This document shows positions 22,975-34,332 of a DNA stretch of 64,000 bases, in pieces. The first letter of the stretch is position 1. Every line of letters begins with the position of its first letter. The stretch lies in contig OZ020611.1 of NCBI GenBank assembly GCA_963971575.1, forward strand, positions 228,214,260 through 228,278,259, given 5' to 3'. Under the pieces are notes generated by a model. That model was not told the origin of the DNA and searched no databases. It worked only from the letters and a program-made list of their open reading frames with translations. This stretch comes from Liopterus haemorrhoidalis (Eukaryota > Arthropoda > Insecta > Coleoptera > Dytiscidae). A program made the translations under genes and the position numbers.

Positions 22975-23170
22975 CGGCTGTGTAGACAGTGTCGTACGAC
23001 TGTCGATCCAGTCTAGACAAGAGATGAAGAAACGACCTATCAAAAAGTGTTGGGTGAAAAACGTGAAAAGCTGTAGATGAGAACAATCAATGATCGTCAA
23101 CAATAACCAAAGTTAGGGGACACCAATATCCAAAGATTAATAAATACTGAATATGATGATGATGATAACC
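22975..23170 (+). mobile_element. Possible RTE-like LINE 3' end
   Basis: Translated plus-strand text around MRTINDRQQ(W)PKL resembles the last part of RTE-type LINE products, and it ends in GATGATGATGATAA, a short-repeat tail typical of such elements. Stops are present. The assignment rests on a short match. Confidence 0.35.
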
Positions 23171-23256
23171 ACCTCTACAAGATCTAGAAGTTATTCATTA
23201 ACACCTCTATAATAAATAATATAATTATTAAATTAAAGAAAATTAAATGTTCTTAC

Positions 23257-23265
23257 TTCGAACAT
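23257..23265 (-). CDS. Glut1: Candidate alternative first coding exon (MFE)
   Basis: The minus strand reads CAACA ATG TTC GAA followed by GTAAGAAC, a good splice donor. The three codons end in phase 0, exactly as needed to join exon 2 at GGG TTC AAT, giving MFE-GFNAKL. The distance to exon 2 is about 0.6 kb. An ATG plus donor in the right phase can arise by chance, so this needs transcript support. If real, it would give an N-terminus different from MKFIYGTTTQEKS. Confidence 0.3.
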
Positions 23266-24023
23266 TGTTGCTTGTTGCTAACTACAAATCTGATTCAAAA
23301 ATGATTTAATTTATTCTATTCTAAGATTTTAAATACTTCTGTTGAGAATAAGATGATTTTCTTGATAAGATATTAGTTGATACTTTGATGTTAAATTAAA
23401 GATGTCAAGTATATGAGATACCATTTATGTAAGAACACGTGAAAATTAAAATATATTGTAATGTAATAAAGCAGTGTTCCGTAAACTTTTTCCCAGAATT
23501 CCGGCGTTGATGTACGCACGGATATGATTTCCGGGATTATAAAAGAGTGGTGTGACGGATTAATGATTAACTCACGTGCATATTTTTCATGCATAACACG
23601 CTCTGATATATGCAAGTATATATCCTAAGACAACTCTTTCAGTCTGCCGCTGTGCACCGTTTGCGGAGCACTGTAATAAAATAAAGCAATAAAACAAAAA
23701 AAAAAAGTTAACATTGGTTTTTATCTATGTAGAAGATAAACTCATCTTCAATCATTTTATGATATTATCAAAAATTTTAAGTGTTTCAAATTGTATTCTA
23801 TCTATTTCGAAATTTGATCCCAATTGTCAGATATATATACTTGTCACATGCAAATTCATTTGTATGATACTATTATAGTCAGATAAACCTACATTCTTTT
23901 ATTATTTGTAGACTATAAACAAGCCTATTTCGTAAGTATCAAACAAGTCAATAATTTCTTCCTGTAACTGCATCGAAAACCAATTTTTCACAATTAAAAT
24001 AGCACACAGGAAATTCTGAAATA

Positions 24024-24587
24024 CAGTGGAGCCTCGAACTTGAAATTCGAACATAATGTTCGATGAAAATCTGGTTTTAAGAAGGGTAATTCACATTCCA
24101 GTGAACAGTAATGAACCTCCTATTATAGGGGTTTGTCAAATCTTGATAAGCGTCCACTAATTGCATATTTTAGTAATCTTTTGATTCACGTCATACTAGA
24201 AACTAGTGGAGCTAAATACACACGGCTGTATCCTAAATTCTGGCGATATACAGACGGAGAAATGATACCAGGACCAGTGCTCGTACAATGCGAAGTGACC
24301 CGAACAACACTGCTTTCTGCATCCTGCAGATTAAAAAGATGGCAGAAGACCTGCAGGGGAATGGACTCCGTAGAAGGCTTTTGTTAACCTTGTACCCTGG
24401 ACATAGCTTTCTAAGCTCGGATAAGAGATCTATATACATACTTTCACCTATTTTCCTCTTTCTTCTCAGCTGGACTTGAAAATTCGATCACAAACATCTG
24501 TTTGGTCTCGATATCCAAGAGGGTTATGTCTGGATTGGTGGCTGTCAGTAACTTCGAGGTTTGTGTTCGAAGTTCGAGGTTCCACTG
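24024..24587. mobile_element. Tigger-like TIR pair around a LINE fragment
   Basis: The left end reads CAGTGGAGCCTCGAACTTGA and the inverted right end CAGTGGAACCTCGAACTTCG, the common Tigger/pogo terminus. The left is preceded by TA. The inside is mostly a LINE C-terminal fragment rather than a transposase, so either the LINE inserted in a MITE or the pairing is fortuitous. Confidence 0.5.
24180..24545 (-). pseudogene. LINE C-terminal domain fragment
   Basis: The minus strand reads NPDITLLDIETKQMFVIEFS followed by SPAEKKEENR, then one frame over MYIDLLSELRKLCPGYKVNK, and finally LICRMQKAVLFGSLRIVRAL. The order PDI.L.D...., (I)IEFs.P, K.EEK..KY.DL..ELRKL, and LQKAVLLG(S/T)ARI(V/L)R is that of the C-terminal domain of several non-LTR retrotransposons. 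At least one frameshift is present. No reverse transcriptase is attached. Confidence 0.6.
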
Positions 24588-25084
24588 TTCGATACCCGAA
24601 AATTCAAACCGGTCGATATCTTTTGAAAAAATTAATGCAAAAATTAATGTGTTCTGTGCTAAACAGTGATAACAACTTAGGGCGTGTGGCAGGTACTCTG
24701 AATAAAAAATGATGTAACGGTGTGCCATATACTATTGTTAATCAGAAATAAGTAAATTTTTAGTTTCACAATTGAAATTTAAAACACTTGATAGCTTATC
24801 TCAAACGTACATTATCTTAAATTTACGCCATCGATAAATTACAATTTTATTGTGCGATAACAATATTACAATAATTTTAAACAATAGCTATGAAGGTGTG
24901 TCATGACGTAAACATTTTTTCGTGTTCTAATTGGTTCATTTTACAGTCTTTTTGCTAATCTATTGTAAACACGTTTAAGTACTCTAGTTACGAGTACTAC
25001 ATTACATAGACAAGGTAGACTAACTTGTATGTACTACATTCCAGTGTAATTTTACAGTAAACACTTTGTATTTCACTATGACCT

Positions 25085-25265
25085 TTGCAACCGTATTTAT
25101 ATAAAGACCCAACAAGTCTAGGATCCAATTTTCAACTAGGAAATGGATCTAGTAGGAGACAGAAAGACGACTTCGTAAAAGCAGGAAAGCAGTGGAGCAG
25201 AGTTCATTTTCCAGTATTAGACCAAATACCGTTGATGATGATGATAGAAAGTGTTCAATATAGCA
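25085..25265 (+). mobile_element. RTE/Jockey-like LINE 3' end with GAT tail
   Basis: The plus frame reads RRQKDDFVKAGKQWSRVHFP and the sequence ends GTTGATGATGATGATAGAAA. (R)W.DDFVK.AG.QW.RVA is a C-terminal motif of RTE-like LINEs, which often end in short tandem repeats. It is broken by stops and lacks everything upstream. Confidence 0.45.
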
Positions 25266-25324
25266 TACAGTAGCACAGTTATTGTCATCACTGGTTATTA
25301 TAAATTTAAAAGTGAAAAGGCGAA

Positions 25325-25600
25325 ACATTACCAAGATACTTGAGAGACAATAACAGACACCAGAAGATGATTGCCAGACAAGAGAAGAAGTGCCGGACAT
25401 GTAGAGAACAACCAGAAACTTTGAATCACTTAAGATGCTGTCCAGAAATAGGGGAAGAGCCAGCACGGTTGGAAAAAATCTTGGAGGAGGCAGGAATCGG
25501 TATAGAATAGATGACGAGAGTCAAAAGAAGCCGCACTCGAGCAAATTCAAAGAAAGACTAGACGTTCCAGAGGATATAAAATACTGCTTAGCCATTTTTT
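25325..25600 (+). pseudogene. R1/Jockey-like LINE C-terminal zinc-knuckle fragment
   Basis: One frame reads RYLRDNNRHQKMIARQEKKC, then RTCREQPETLNHLRCCPEIG and ARLEKILEEAGIGIE before a stop. CR.C....ET..HL..C(C) is the conserved Cys/His motif near the end of this LINE type. The reading frame is broken at about 25600 by the HINE-2 insertion, beyond which the likely 3' end of the same LINE resumes (26393-26570). The same LINE family is seen at 35800-37110. Confidence 0.65.
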
Positions 25601-26392
25601 ACCGACCGCCAACATATATAAGGGAGGTATTGTGATCATACCGATTTTGACATTTCGAGATTTCGATGGATCTCCACGAATTGAGGTCCCTACATAACGT
25701 TTTGCTACTATTTTTAGCATGATGTCTGTTGGTCTGTCTGTTCGTCTGTCCGTCTGTCCGTCTGTCTGTCTGTCTGTCCGTCTGTCAGTCTGTGTACACG
25801 TGTAGAGCAAATTCGGCTAAAAGGATTTTTATGAAACTTTATATTTAAGCTGCTGCCATCAATGCCACGAGTTGATCAACTTTTGGTAAAAATCGGTTGA
25901 CTAAAAATGGGAGTTTACTCGTGTCGATTTTAAGATTTTTGTGAATATTTCACAACAGAAAAATATTTCGAAAAAAATTATTGAACAAAAGTTGCTATAA
26001 AAGCAATAACTAATAACTTTTATTTGAGACGTTTTTTGATAAAACGAAAAATTTCGAATAATTTCTGTAAAATTTTGTCATACTTATAAGTAACGTTTCC
26101 ATGGTCATGATAAATAATATCTCTATTAGAAAATATTAGGCCAAGTTATTTCTACTCTGCTGCTAGAATGTATTTTATATAAGTACTTTACGATGGCGGT
26201 CGGTCCTGTGGTGGCCACAGCTGATTTTTTTTTTTTTTTGATACTTATTTGTAACGTTTCCATGGTCATGATAAATAATATCTCTATTAGAAAATATTAG
26301 GCCAAGTTATTTCTACTCTGCTGCTAGAATGTATTTTATACAAGTACTTTATGATGGCGGTCGGTCCTGTGGTGGCCACAGCTGATTTTTAT
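25601..26392 (+). mobile_element. HINE-2 copy 1 with doubled 3' end
   Basis: The 5' end is ACCGACCGCCAACATATATA, with its inverted partner TGGCGGTCGGT near the 3' end. A GTCT microsatellite lies at about 25727-25800. The 3' end has hairpin CTGTGG-TGG-CCACAG and tail CTGATTTTT. The last 160 bases occur twice in tandem. The overall design equals that of HINE-1, with unrelated termini. Confidence 0.75.
26080..26392 (+). repeat. 161-bp tandem duplication of the HINE-2 3' end
   Basis: Units start ATACTTAT at 26080 and 26241 and are nearly identical. Each ends with the GGCGGTCGGTCC repeat, the hairpin CTGTGGTGGCCACAG and CTGATTTTT. The first is followed by a run of T. Confidence 0.9.
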
Positions 26393-26575
26393 AGTTTATT
26401 TTCATAGTTATAAGATTTCTTGTTAGTTATTTAGTTATTTATATTTTTGTTAGTTAGGAAGTAGATTTAATTGGAATATTTAGTACATACAAATATTTTA
26501 GAATGTAAATAAGAGAAAATAATGTACTCTAATTCGAGGCCGAAAGGCAAGAATAAAGATATTATTGCTATATAT
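26393..26575 (+). mobile_element. LINE 3' end resumed after HINE-2
   Basis: The text ends AGGCCGAAAGGCAAGAATAAA with a short A/T tail. The LINE at 36942-37110 ends AACACCGAAAGGCACGAAAT, so this is the 3' UTR of the same family, split from its coding part by HINE-2. Confidence 0.55.
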
Positions 26576-26737
26576 TGATTATAAATTTAAAAGGACTGAT
26601 TCTCAAATTCAAAATTTTAGTCGTTTATTAAATGGAACTCATCAAAATGAGCTCATGAAACTGATCTAAAATATTATAGTACGAACTAAATTTTTTCAAC
26701 CTGTTTCATTTTTCAGGTTTTTTAATATGTTTCTTAT

Positions 26738-27087
26738 CAGAGCCGTAGCAATGTTTTTGGCGTCCTTGGCAAATGCATTATATTAACTTAAAATAGCGTC
26801 CTTTTTATCTTCGTTTTATTTAAGGAGGGCATTATTTTTATTTTAATAGACAGGTGAAAATACAAGTGATGACCTAAAAAAGGGCCCTCACATCCAAAAT
26901 ATAAGTGAACATCGTAAAAAAAAGGTCCTCACTTCCAAAATACAAGCGAAAACCTTAGCTTAGAAATAAAGTCGTTAGCTTTTAAACTAAAAGTGATGAC
27001 CAAAAACAAAGAAAAACACAGGATGGCGCCCCCATTAGGCCTCAAGCCCCTTGCACTTGCCTCGGTGCCAGGGCATTGCTAGAACTC
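26738..27087. mobile_element. hAT-like element with CAGAGCCGTAGCAA end
   Basis: The left end is CAGAGCCGTAGCAATG; the right end (GCATTGCTAGAACTC) is a worn inverse. Inside are about three copies of a 38-bp unit containing AAGTGATGACC and GGTCCTCACTTC. A better right end of the same family is at 56045-56064. Confidence 0.5.
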
Positions 27088-27461
27088 GTTCAACTTAACT
27101 TCATCACAGGCAAATTTCGTCCATTACGTTATCAACGGTTAGATTAACACATTTCAGTGGTGTCACTTACTTTGTTTTTGACTACGCGTATTGTGCGTTG
27201 TTGTTTGTTTATTTCCGTTATTATTATTTATTTCTCGTATATTTCAACGTTTACAGTGTACTAAAATTAGTAAAAATGTATTTGAATTACATGATTTTGT
27301 TTGTTTGGTATCCACAACAATTGTTTAAAACCCTTATGTACGTCTATGTGATCGGCTATTTTCTCGCGCAGGATTGATGACGTAATTTATGATACCCTGT
27401 ACTGAAGTTAAGATGAACAAGCTCTACAGCTCTGTTTCTTATGCACGACTCTAAAAAAGGT

Positions 27462-27580
27462 TTACGTAAGTCAAATTTCAACTCTCCAGGTCTAGCAGTT
27501 TGGTAATAATTTCTTCTATACCAACACGACACGTGACGATAAAAATGTTTTTAGTCATACCTATGAAACCCTAAAAAAAA
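27462..27580 (-). repeat. Worn HINE-1 5' part without microsatellite
   Basis: TCAAATTTCAACTCTCCAGG and ACGATAAAAATG..TAGTCATACCTATGAAACCCTA follow HINE-1 text, but the CAGA run is gone. The rest of 27088-28085 shows nothing that I recognise. Confidence 0.45.
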
Positions 27581-28085
27581 ATCTGTATAATAGTACCTAA
27601 CTTTTTTTGGGCAGAAAAAAATTAGGACCAGATCAATATTGACAGAATTTTTATTTGAAATGTACTTATTTTTTTCTATTTGTTTAAACAGTATTTCGAA
27701 GAACAGGCAGTTCTGCCTGACAGGAATTTCTAAAGGAAGTAGATAAGATTAGACAAATCTGGCATATCAATATTAATAAATTAAACAGGAAATTTTTACT
27801 GTGAAAGAATATTGGAAAAATATTGGTGGGGATTTTAGTATTTCAAATGAAATTTTTTAATTAGATTCCTAAAAACCTTTATGGGCATAAACTGCCATTA
27901 GCTATATATGGAATAAAATATGCATCAAATGAAACCGATTATATTTTTGTATCTTCATTTTATTTTATGAAAATAAAAATTAGATAATATTTATTTTCCA
28001 TGATAAATATTTGAAACTTTGTATATACAGACATAAAAGTAAACATTTACATATCAAATTCGTAATTAAATAATATATAATAGAC

Positions 28086-29361
28086 CACCGTTTCTCAACC
28101 TTTTCTGACATGGGACCCCCCAAAATTATTTAAATAATATCTGCAATATATAAATAATAATAATATATTTAAATAATAATATATATGTATATATACAGGG
28201 TGAACCGTGACGACAGCGTTTTTATTGTGTCTGTGCCTTATTTACACGCTTATAACACGATTATATATTTGTAGAAATCAGTGGCGCACCCAGGAATTTT
28301 TGTTGGGGGGGGGGGGGGCGGAAGACAAAATTATTTAAATTATGAAAATATAAAGTGATAACTTAAAAGAAAGGTCCTCACTTCTAAAATACAAGTGACG
28401 ACAAAAAAAAAGGTCCTCATCTCTAGTGGGTTTGTGTGTTTTTATTTTAATTTTCTTCCTTCATAGGGGGAGCGCGGGCCTCCGGGCCCCCTCCTTGGGT
28501 GCGCCATTGGTAGAAATACTCAAAAAAATAGAAATAAAAGCAAGCTCAACACAAAAACACTTGTAAACAACGCAATGAAAAAATGTGGTTTTTAAAAGTT
28601 CAGTTCTTTTCATTAACAGACGGCATAAAAAAATATTTACTTTAGTAAGTTTTATAAAATGATGTTTGCAAGACGGCACAGTAAAAAAGGCGATGTGTGA
28701 GCTAATTGAGAAAAATGTTTGATGACCAAAGCTTATCCAAAGAATTGAATGATAGTACCTATTGAAATTCTCCGAAATTAACCTGAAGTACAGGATATCA
28801 AGGACAATTTTTTAAATGGGAACGTATATCAACTTTGATAGAATTTTTTAAAAGAAACAATTTTTGAAATATCTTTTATGGTTGACGAAAAATTGTATTC
28901 CCTATAATGACTTGAAAGTAAAGTATTTTTATTTACAAGTGTTCAAAGTGCTCATTTAGATATAGCCACTTTCGGTTCTTTACTCTTGAGTTATCTGTAG
29001 CTCGGCACATAATAGATTGCACTTTCATGTCGTGCTTATTTGAAACTACAACTTACAAGTACTTGAAATACCTCCAGCGCGAACCGTTATCATAGAGACG
29101 CATCAGCCGACATATACACTTAATTTGGCATTGATATTATTTAAATTAGTTATCAAAATAAGTATAATTTATTTTATTTATGTTATGGAAGGTATATTTT
29201 TATGAATATAAATGTAATATATTTATGAATGGAGCACATTAGAGCAAAAATGACTGCATTCTATTATATTTTCATGCTTCGATCTTATATGACTTCGCGG
29301 CCCCCCGACGAAGCTTTCACGACAACCGAGGGGGCCGCGGCTCCCCGGTTGAGAAACGCTG
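28086..29361. mobile_element. hAT-type element, 1.28 kb, with TAATAGAC duplication
   Basis: Ends are CACCGTTTCTCAACC and, inverted, CAGCGTTTCTCAACC, with G/C-rich GGACCCCC/GGCCCCCC text just inside. The 8-mer TAATAGAC flanks it perfectly on both sides (28078-28085, 29362-29369). No transposase is recognised. A second hAT MITE (28279-28509) is nested inside. Confidence 0.88.
28279..28509. mobile_element. 231-bp hAT MITE nested in a larger hAT
   Basis: Ends are CAGTGGCGCACCCAGGA and, inverted, CAATGGCGCACCCAAGGA. The 8-mer GTAGAAAT is perfectly duplicated (28271-28278, 28510-28517). Inside lie two units of the AAGTGA..GGTCCTCACTTC repeat and a run of G. Confidence 0.9.
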
Positions 29362-29369
29362 TAATAGAC

Positions 29370-30057
29370 CATATTAGTAACTACGTCACAAAATTGGATT
29401 CAGTGCTACCGCCTCGCGGTTGGTTTCCTTTTATTTTAATTTAGCATGTTGTTTTCTTTTTAAATTGTATTTTGGTAGTATAAATTAAGTTTTCAAATTA
29501 AGAAAATGCTTCACATCAAAACTACAAGTAAAAATTTATTTATTTAAATTCTTATTTTATACATTATAATTTAATATGTCATTATTTTTGCAAAACAATA
29601 TTATTTTGCAGATAAATTGCTAAGTTAATAATCGTTATTATGGCAAGTAACATAGCAATAAGTGTGTGTGCCATATCTAAATGGTTTGAAGGAACAATAT
29701 GTTGTTATTATTTTATCCATTATTGTTTTTCATTTTTATCTGTCAAAAAAACCAAAAAATTTGCAATTAAGAATGTAGCTGTAATGCTTACAATTTGGAG
29801 CAAAACAATACACCATTATGCATTCTAAAACAAAATATTAATGACTACTTAGTGTTAGTTTAATTAAATAAATACTAGAGATATTTCGATTTTCATATTA
29901 TTTAAAATGTAACCTATAAATATATTTTCGAATCCTTATTTATATGTTTATAAAATCATTATTCAATCATATAAAGTATCTGGACTGTACATATTAGTAT
30001 ATACTTATCAAAAATACATATTTTTTGCTCCAAAATTGAAAATATTCATAAAATTAA
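29370..30057. other. Intronic gap
   Basis: AT-rich text with no exon or classified element. Short open frames here have no recognisable motif. Confidence 0.4.
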
Positions 30058-30510
30058 AAAAATCAGCTGTGGCCACCACAGGACCGACTGCTATCATAAA
30101 GTACTTATATAAAATACATTCTAGCAGCAGAGTAGAAATAACTTGGCCTAATATTTTCTAACAGAGATATTATGACCATGGAAACGTTACATATAAGTAT
30201 GAAAAAATTGAGACTGAAAAAATGCTGAAAAATTTTACAAAAATTATTCGAAATTTTTCGTTTTATCAAAAAACGTCTCAAATAAAAGTTATTAATTATT
30301 GCTTTTATAGCAACTTTTGTTCAATAAATTTTTTCGAAATATTTTTCTGTTGTGAAATATTCATAAAAATCTTAAAATCGACATGAGTAAACTCCCATTT
30401 TTAGTCAACCGATTTTTACCAAAAGTTTATCAACTCGTGCCATTGATGGCAGAAGCTGAAATATGAAGTTTCATAAAAATCCTTTCAGCCGAATTTGCTC
30501 TGCACGTGTA

Positions 30511-30541
<31 letters not shown>

Positions 30542-30711
30542 GGACAGACAGACAGACAGACAGACGGACGGACAGACAGACCGACAGACATCATGCTAAA
30601 AATAGTCAAATCGTAATGTAGACACCTCAATTCGTGGAGATCCATCGAAATATCGAAATGTCAAAATCGGTATGATCACAATACCTCCCTTATATATGTT
30701 GGCGGTCGGTT
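30058..30711 (-). mobile_element. HINE-2 copy 2, inverted relative to copy 1
   Basis: It is the reverse-complement relative of 25601-26240: ACCGACCGCCAACATATATA at the right end, GTCT run at about 30508-30590 (as CAGA), and hairpin CTGTGG-TGG-CCACAG at the left end. Only one 3' unit is present. Confidence 0.75.
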
Positions 30712-31881
30712 TTAACAAAAGTAATGTCACATGTATTTTAAACTAGCCAAAAACTTCCAAAGGAAACCGCTGTCAGATGGCAGCACATGTATGTGACGTC
30801 ACACTAATGTGGTCTATTAATAATGGCGACGATATTGTTTTTGCACCTAGGCCGCTAATAAGTCGAGGATTTCAAACAGATAAGGACGAAAAAGATCTTT
30901 TTGGCAAAGGTGCACATTATATTTTTTGGGCGAACAAAAGTATTTTTTATTAGAAAAATTAAATTTATTTATTTTCATTGAATAATTTATGGTTATTGAA
31001 CAATTATTACAATTATAAATGTTTGACTGTCAGTTGTTTCTGTGTAACCATGCAGATCTTGTTAAGAAACGACAGATAGATGGCGCTAGTATCTAGCGGC
31101 CAAAAAAGTCGGCAAATTTTTATCTTTAAAAATCTAAAAATTATTCCATCTATAAATCTTTCGTTAGTACGTGAGTCAACACACATTCTTCAACTCCCTT
31201 TTGTGTTGACTCAATGACGAAACTAAAAGCATTTTTAATCCTGTTGAAGTAGGATCCGAATCCAAGAAACAAGAGGTGTACGTGACCGTTATCACGTGAC
31301 TATTCATTGCTTCAGGAAGTACGTAGGGTTAGATAAGATTTAAATAAATGATAAACTAAACGCTCTTATTAGATATAAAGTTGATTGTTGCGTCATTTCC
31401 TGTTTAGTAGATCTTGGCGGCAAATTTAATTTGACATATTTTGTATCATATCCGCTTATTATTTTTTTGTGGGTTAAATGATAATAAGTTTATATTGTGC
31501 AGATAAAACTAGATAATAAAAGGCTGCAAATAAAGGCCCCTAAGTAAACTACGTTTTCTAGTTGATGGATTGGTACAGGGGTGGGCGAAAAAATACTTGA
31601 GCGATGAAATATTAATAGTGGATTCCCAACTTCTTGGGGTCGTATAAAACAAAGATAAGTTCTCAGTTTTTAGAACTCCAACACTATATACATATACAAA
31701 AGCCACGTGGTCAGCGTGGTTATTCGTTCAGGCCTATTATCACTGCATAAACAAGTACTTATTTTAAATAAGTACTTGTAATAAAAAAACTGCACAGTAG
31801 CCAAAGAGGAATAGTAGTGTCCGAGACTTGATCGATGGGATTTCAGGATTTTGTAGATATAATTAATAAACCCTTAAATAA
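30712..31881. other. Intronic gap
   Basis: I see no exon. Near 31578 the text CAGGGGTGGGCGAAAAAATA looks like a single hAT terminus without partner. Confidence 0.35.
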
Positions 31882-31889
31882 CCATAGGA

Positions 31890-32060
31890 TAGGGTGACAA
31901 TTTTCTTAAGAACGCAATCCGGGACGGAGCAAAAAAAAGGTCCTCATTTCCTCAAATACAAGTTACAAAATGCGGGACTTTTGCGGGACGCATCTTAATG
32001 CGGAACAAAATGTTAGAATGCGGGACAGTCCAGCAAAAAGCGGGACGAATGGTCACCCTA
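31890..32060. mobile_element. 171-bp hAT MITE with CCATAGGA duplication
   Basis: Ends are TAGGGTGAC in inverted orientation, extending as (C/A)ATT. The 8-mer CCATAGGA flanks both sides (31882-31889, 32061-32068). The inside repeats GCGGGAC and carries one GGTCCTCATTTCC unit. Confidence 0.88.
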
Positions 32061-32180
32061 CCATAGGAATAATTCTAATAAGAATAAGTAATATAATAAC
32101 CAAGGAATTTTTCTTGGGGGACTAAATTATTGTAATTATTTAAAAAATTCTCATTTCTAAAGTGATTACCTAACAAAAAA

Positions 32181-33002
32181 TTGATGTGAAGTGTGAATAT
32201 TCACACATTTCAGGGTTTCGCAGGTATATAATAAGTGAAGGCGGTATGCTGAGTGTGTAGGACAAATTTTACTTTGTAGTAATCACGGCAAAAAAAACGA
32301 TATTTTTAAAATAATTTATCGTCTATTAATCATATAATAAGACTGGTTATTAAATTTACGCTCATAAAAATTAAATACAACATTTGTCAAAATATAACTA
32401 GAATTTTGACAAAATAATTTCAACATAATAAAAATGCAAAAAAAAAACCGAAAATATAAAATTCACTCCGTACTCGAACTCGAAACCCTTCGTTTTCCAG
32501 CCAGTTTAAGAGTGCTCTAACGCATGTAGCCATGTGTGTCTTACATTGGTATAACTTTTGTACTTTGTTAACCAAAAAACACAAAAAATGCGTTCATTTC
32601 CAAAAACATAATCTGATCAAAAATTCCTGTTGTACTATTTCGGTTCACACCAATATACATTACTTAGAATTTTTTTAGATTTTTAGTTTAAACCATCTGG
32701 GCTACAGGGTGTGGGACAACATTTTTTTTGCACATTTTTGGCAAAAATCGCTTCAAAATAATTTATTTTGCAAAAATAAAAATTTGATCGTTAATCCACG
32801 TACTAAGGGCTTTCATTTGATACCCTACACAGAATTTTAAAAAAATATTTTTGTTTTCGATGAGCACATATTTGTTTATATTTTTAGGGGGGTATGTTTT
32901 TTAGATGTTTTAGTATTTTTTCTATGTGCGGGTCAAAGAGTTGTATAAGCATGCCAAATTTCAACTCTCTAGGTTTAGCCGTTTGGCTACAATTTTTACC
33001 GA

Positions 33003-33044
<42 letters not shown>

Positions 33045-33096
33045 GACAAAATGACGGTATAAGGGTTTTTTGGTCATACCTACAAAACCCTAAAAA
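32181..33096 (-). mobile_element. HINE-1 copy B, last unit of a head-to-tail trimer
   Basis: This is a full copy: 5' end TTTTTAGGGTTTTGTAGGTA at the right, GTCT run (33003-33042), interior, tRNA-like module (about 32460-32545), 3' repeat CCTGCGAAACCCTGAAA, hairpin GTGTGAATATTCACAC, tail TTCACATCAA at 32181. Its 5' end abuts the 3' end of copy C with no base between. Confidence 0.85.
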
Positions 33097-34332
33097 TTGA
33101 TGCGAAGTGTGAATTTTCACACATTTCAGGTATTCTCAGGTATTTAGTAAGTGAATGATAATTATTTGGGATACCAAAACAAATTTTATGTTAAAACATT
33201 TTTTTTTTGTTAATTTTAATTCGAATGCTTAATACTATTAGTTAGGTTTCTAAATATGTGCAGTATTTTTTTATATAGCAAGGTTCATTAAGATTTTGAA
33301 AACTGCGCCTATGGCTTCCATTGGTTGTTATAAGTCATAAGCTCCGTCCCTCTGATTTCGTGTACGTAGAATTAAATTATAATTTCAATAATTTCCATTG
33401 GTTATTAAATTTTCTCTTTTAATATTTAAATGCAACATTTGCCAAAATAAAACTAGTATTTTGAAAAAATAATTTAAACAAAATAAAAATGCAAAAAAAA
33501 ACAGATTTTCTCCACTGCCCGAGAGAGTCCATAATATTATTAGCCGTAAATTAAAAAAGTATTAATTTTGTCAAAAACACATAAACTGCAATATTTTCCA
33601 AAAACACAATCAAAAATTCCTTCCATATATTTCTGGTTCAGAGCAATCTGCTTTACTTAGAATATTTTCAGATTTTTATTTTAACCCCTCTGGGTTAACG
33701 AGTACGGGAGAGCATTAATTTTTATTAAATTTTGGAAAAAATCATGCTAAAATAAATAATAATTTTTAAAAAACTACTTCTGTTTCTTAATCTACGTCTT
33801 AAAAGCTTCCTTTTTATGCCACACAATAAATTTTTAAAAATATACTTTTTCAAGGACACAAAAAAATCGGTAATTTTCAGAAAACTAATCCGATCAAAAA
33901 TTCCTCTTGGATTATTCCGGTTCCCTTCAATGTACATTATTATTATTTTTAGAGTTTTAAATCAACACCTCTAGGCAATAGGATGGGGGACAAAAGTTTT
34001 TTAACATATTTTTGGGAAAACTTGATTAAAAAAAAAAAATCATAAATAAAAAATTGTTTATTTATGTATTAAGATTACATTTGATACCTCACTCAAAATA
34101 TTAAAATAATATTTATTATTTCATTAAATACATATTTGTTTATTTTACCCCACGAAGTGTTTTTTGCGCTCTCTATAGTTTCCCTATATGTAGATCAAAT
34201 AATTTGACAAGCATGCCAAATTTCTACTGTCTATGTTCAGCCGTTTGGCTGCAATTTCTACCGTGTAGACAAACAGACAGACAGACAGACATATGAGTGA
34301 CGATATAAGAGTCTTTTGGTTATACCTAAAAA
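33097..34332 (-). mobile_element. HINE-1 copy C, middle unit of the trimer
   Basis: A more diverged and longer copy. It ends at 33097 with hairpin GTGTGAAAATTCACAC and tail TTCGCATCAA. Its 5' end at 34332 (TTTTTAGGTATAACC) has lost eight bases of the subterminal repeat. A short CAGA run is at 34268-34290. Confidence 0.8.
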
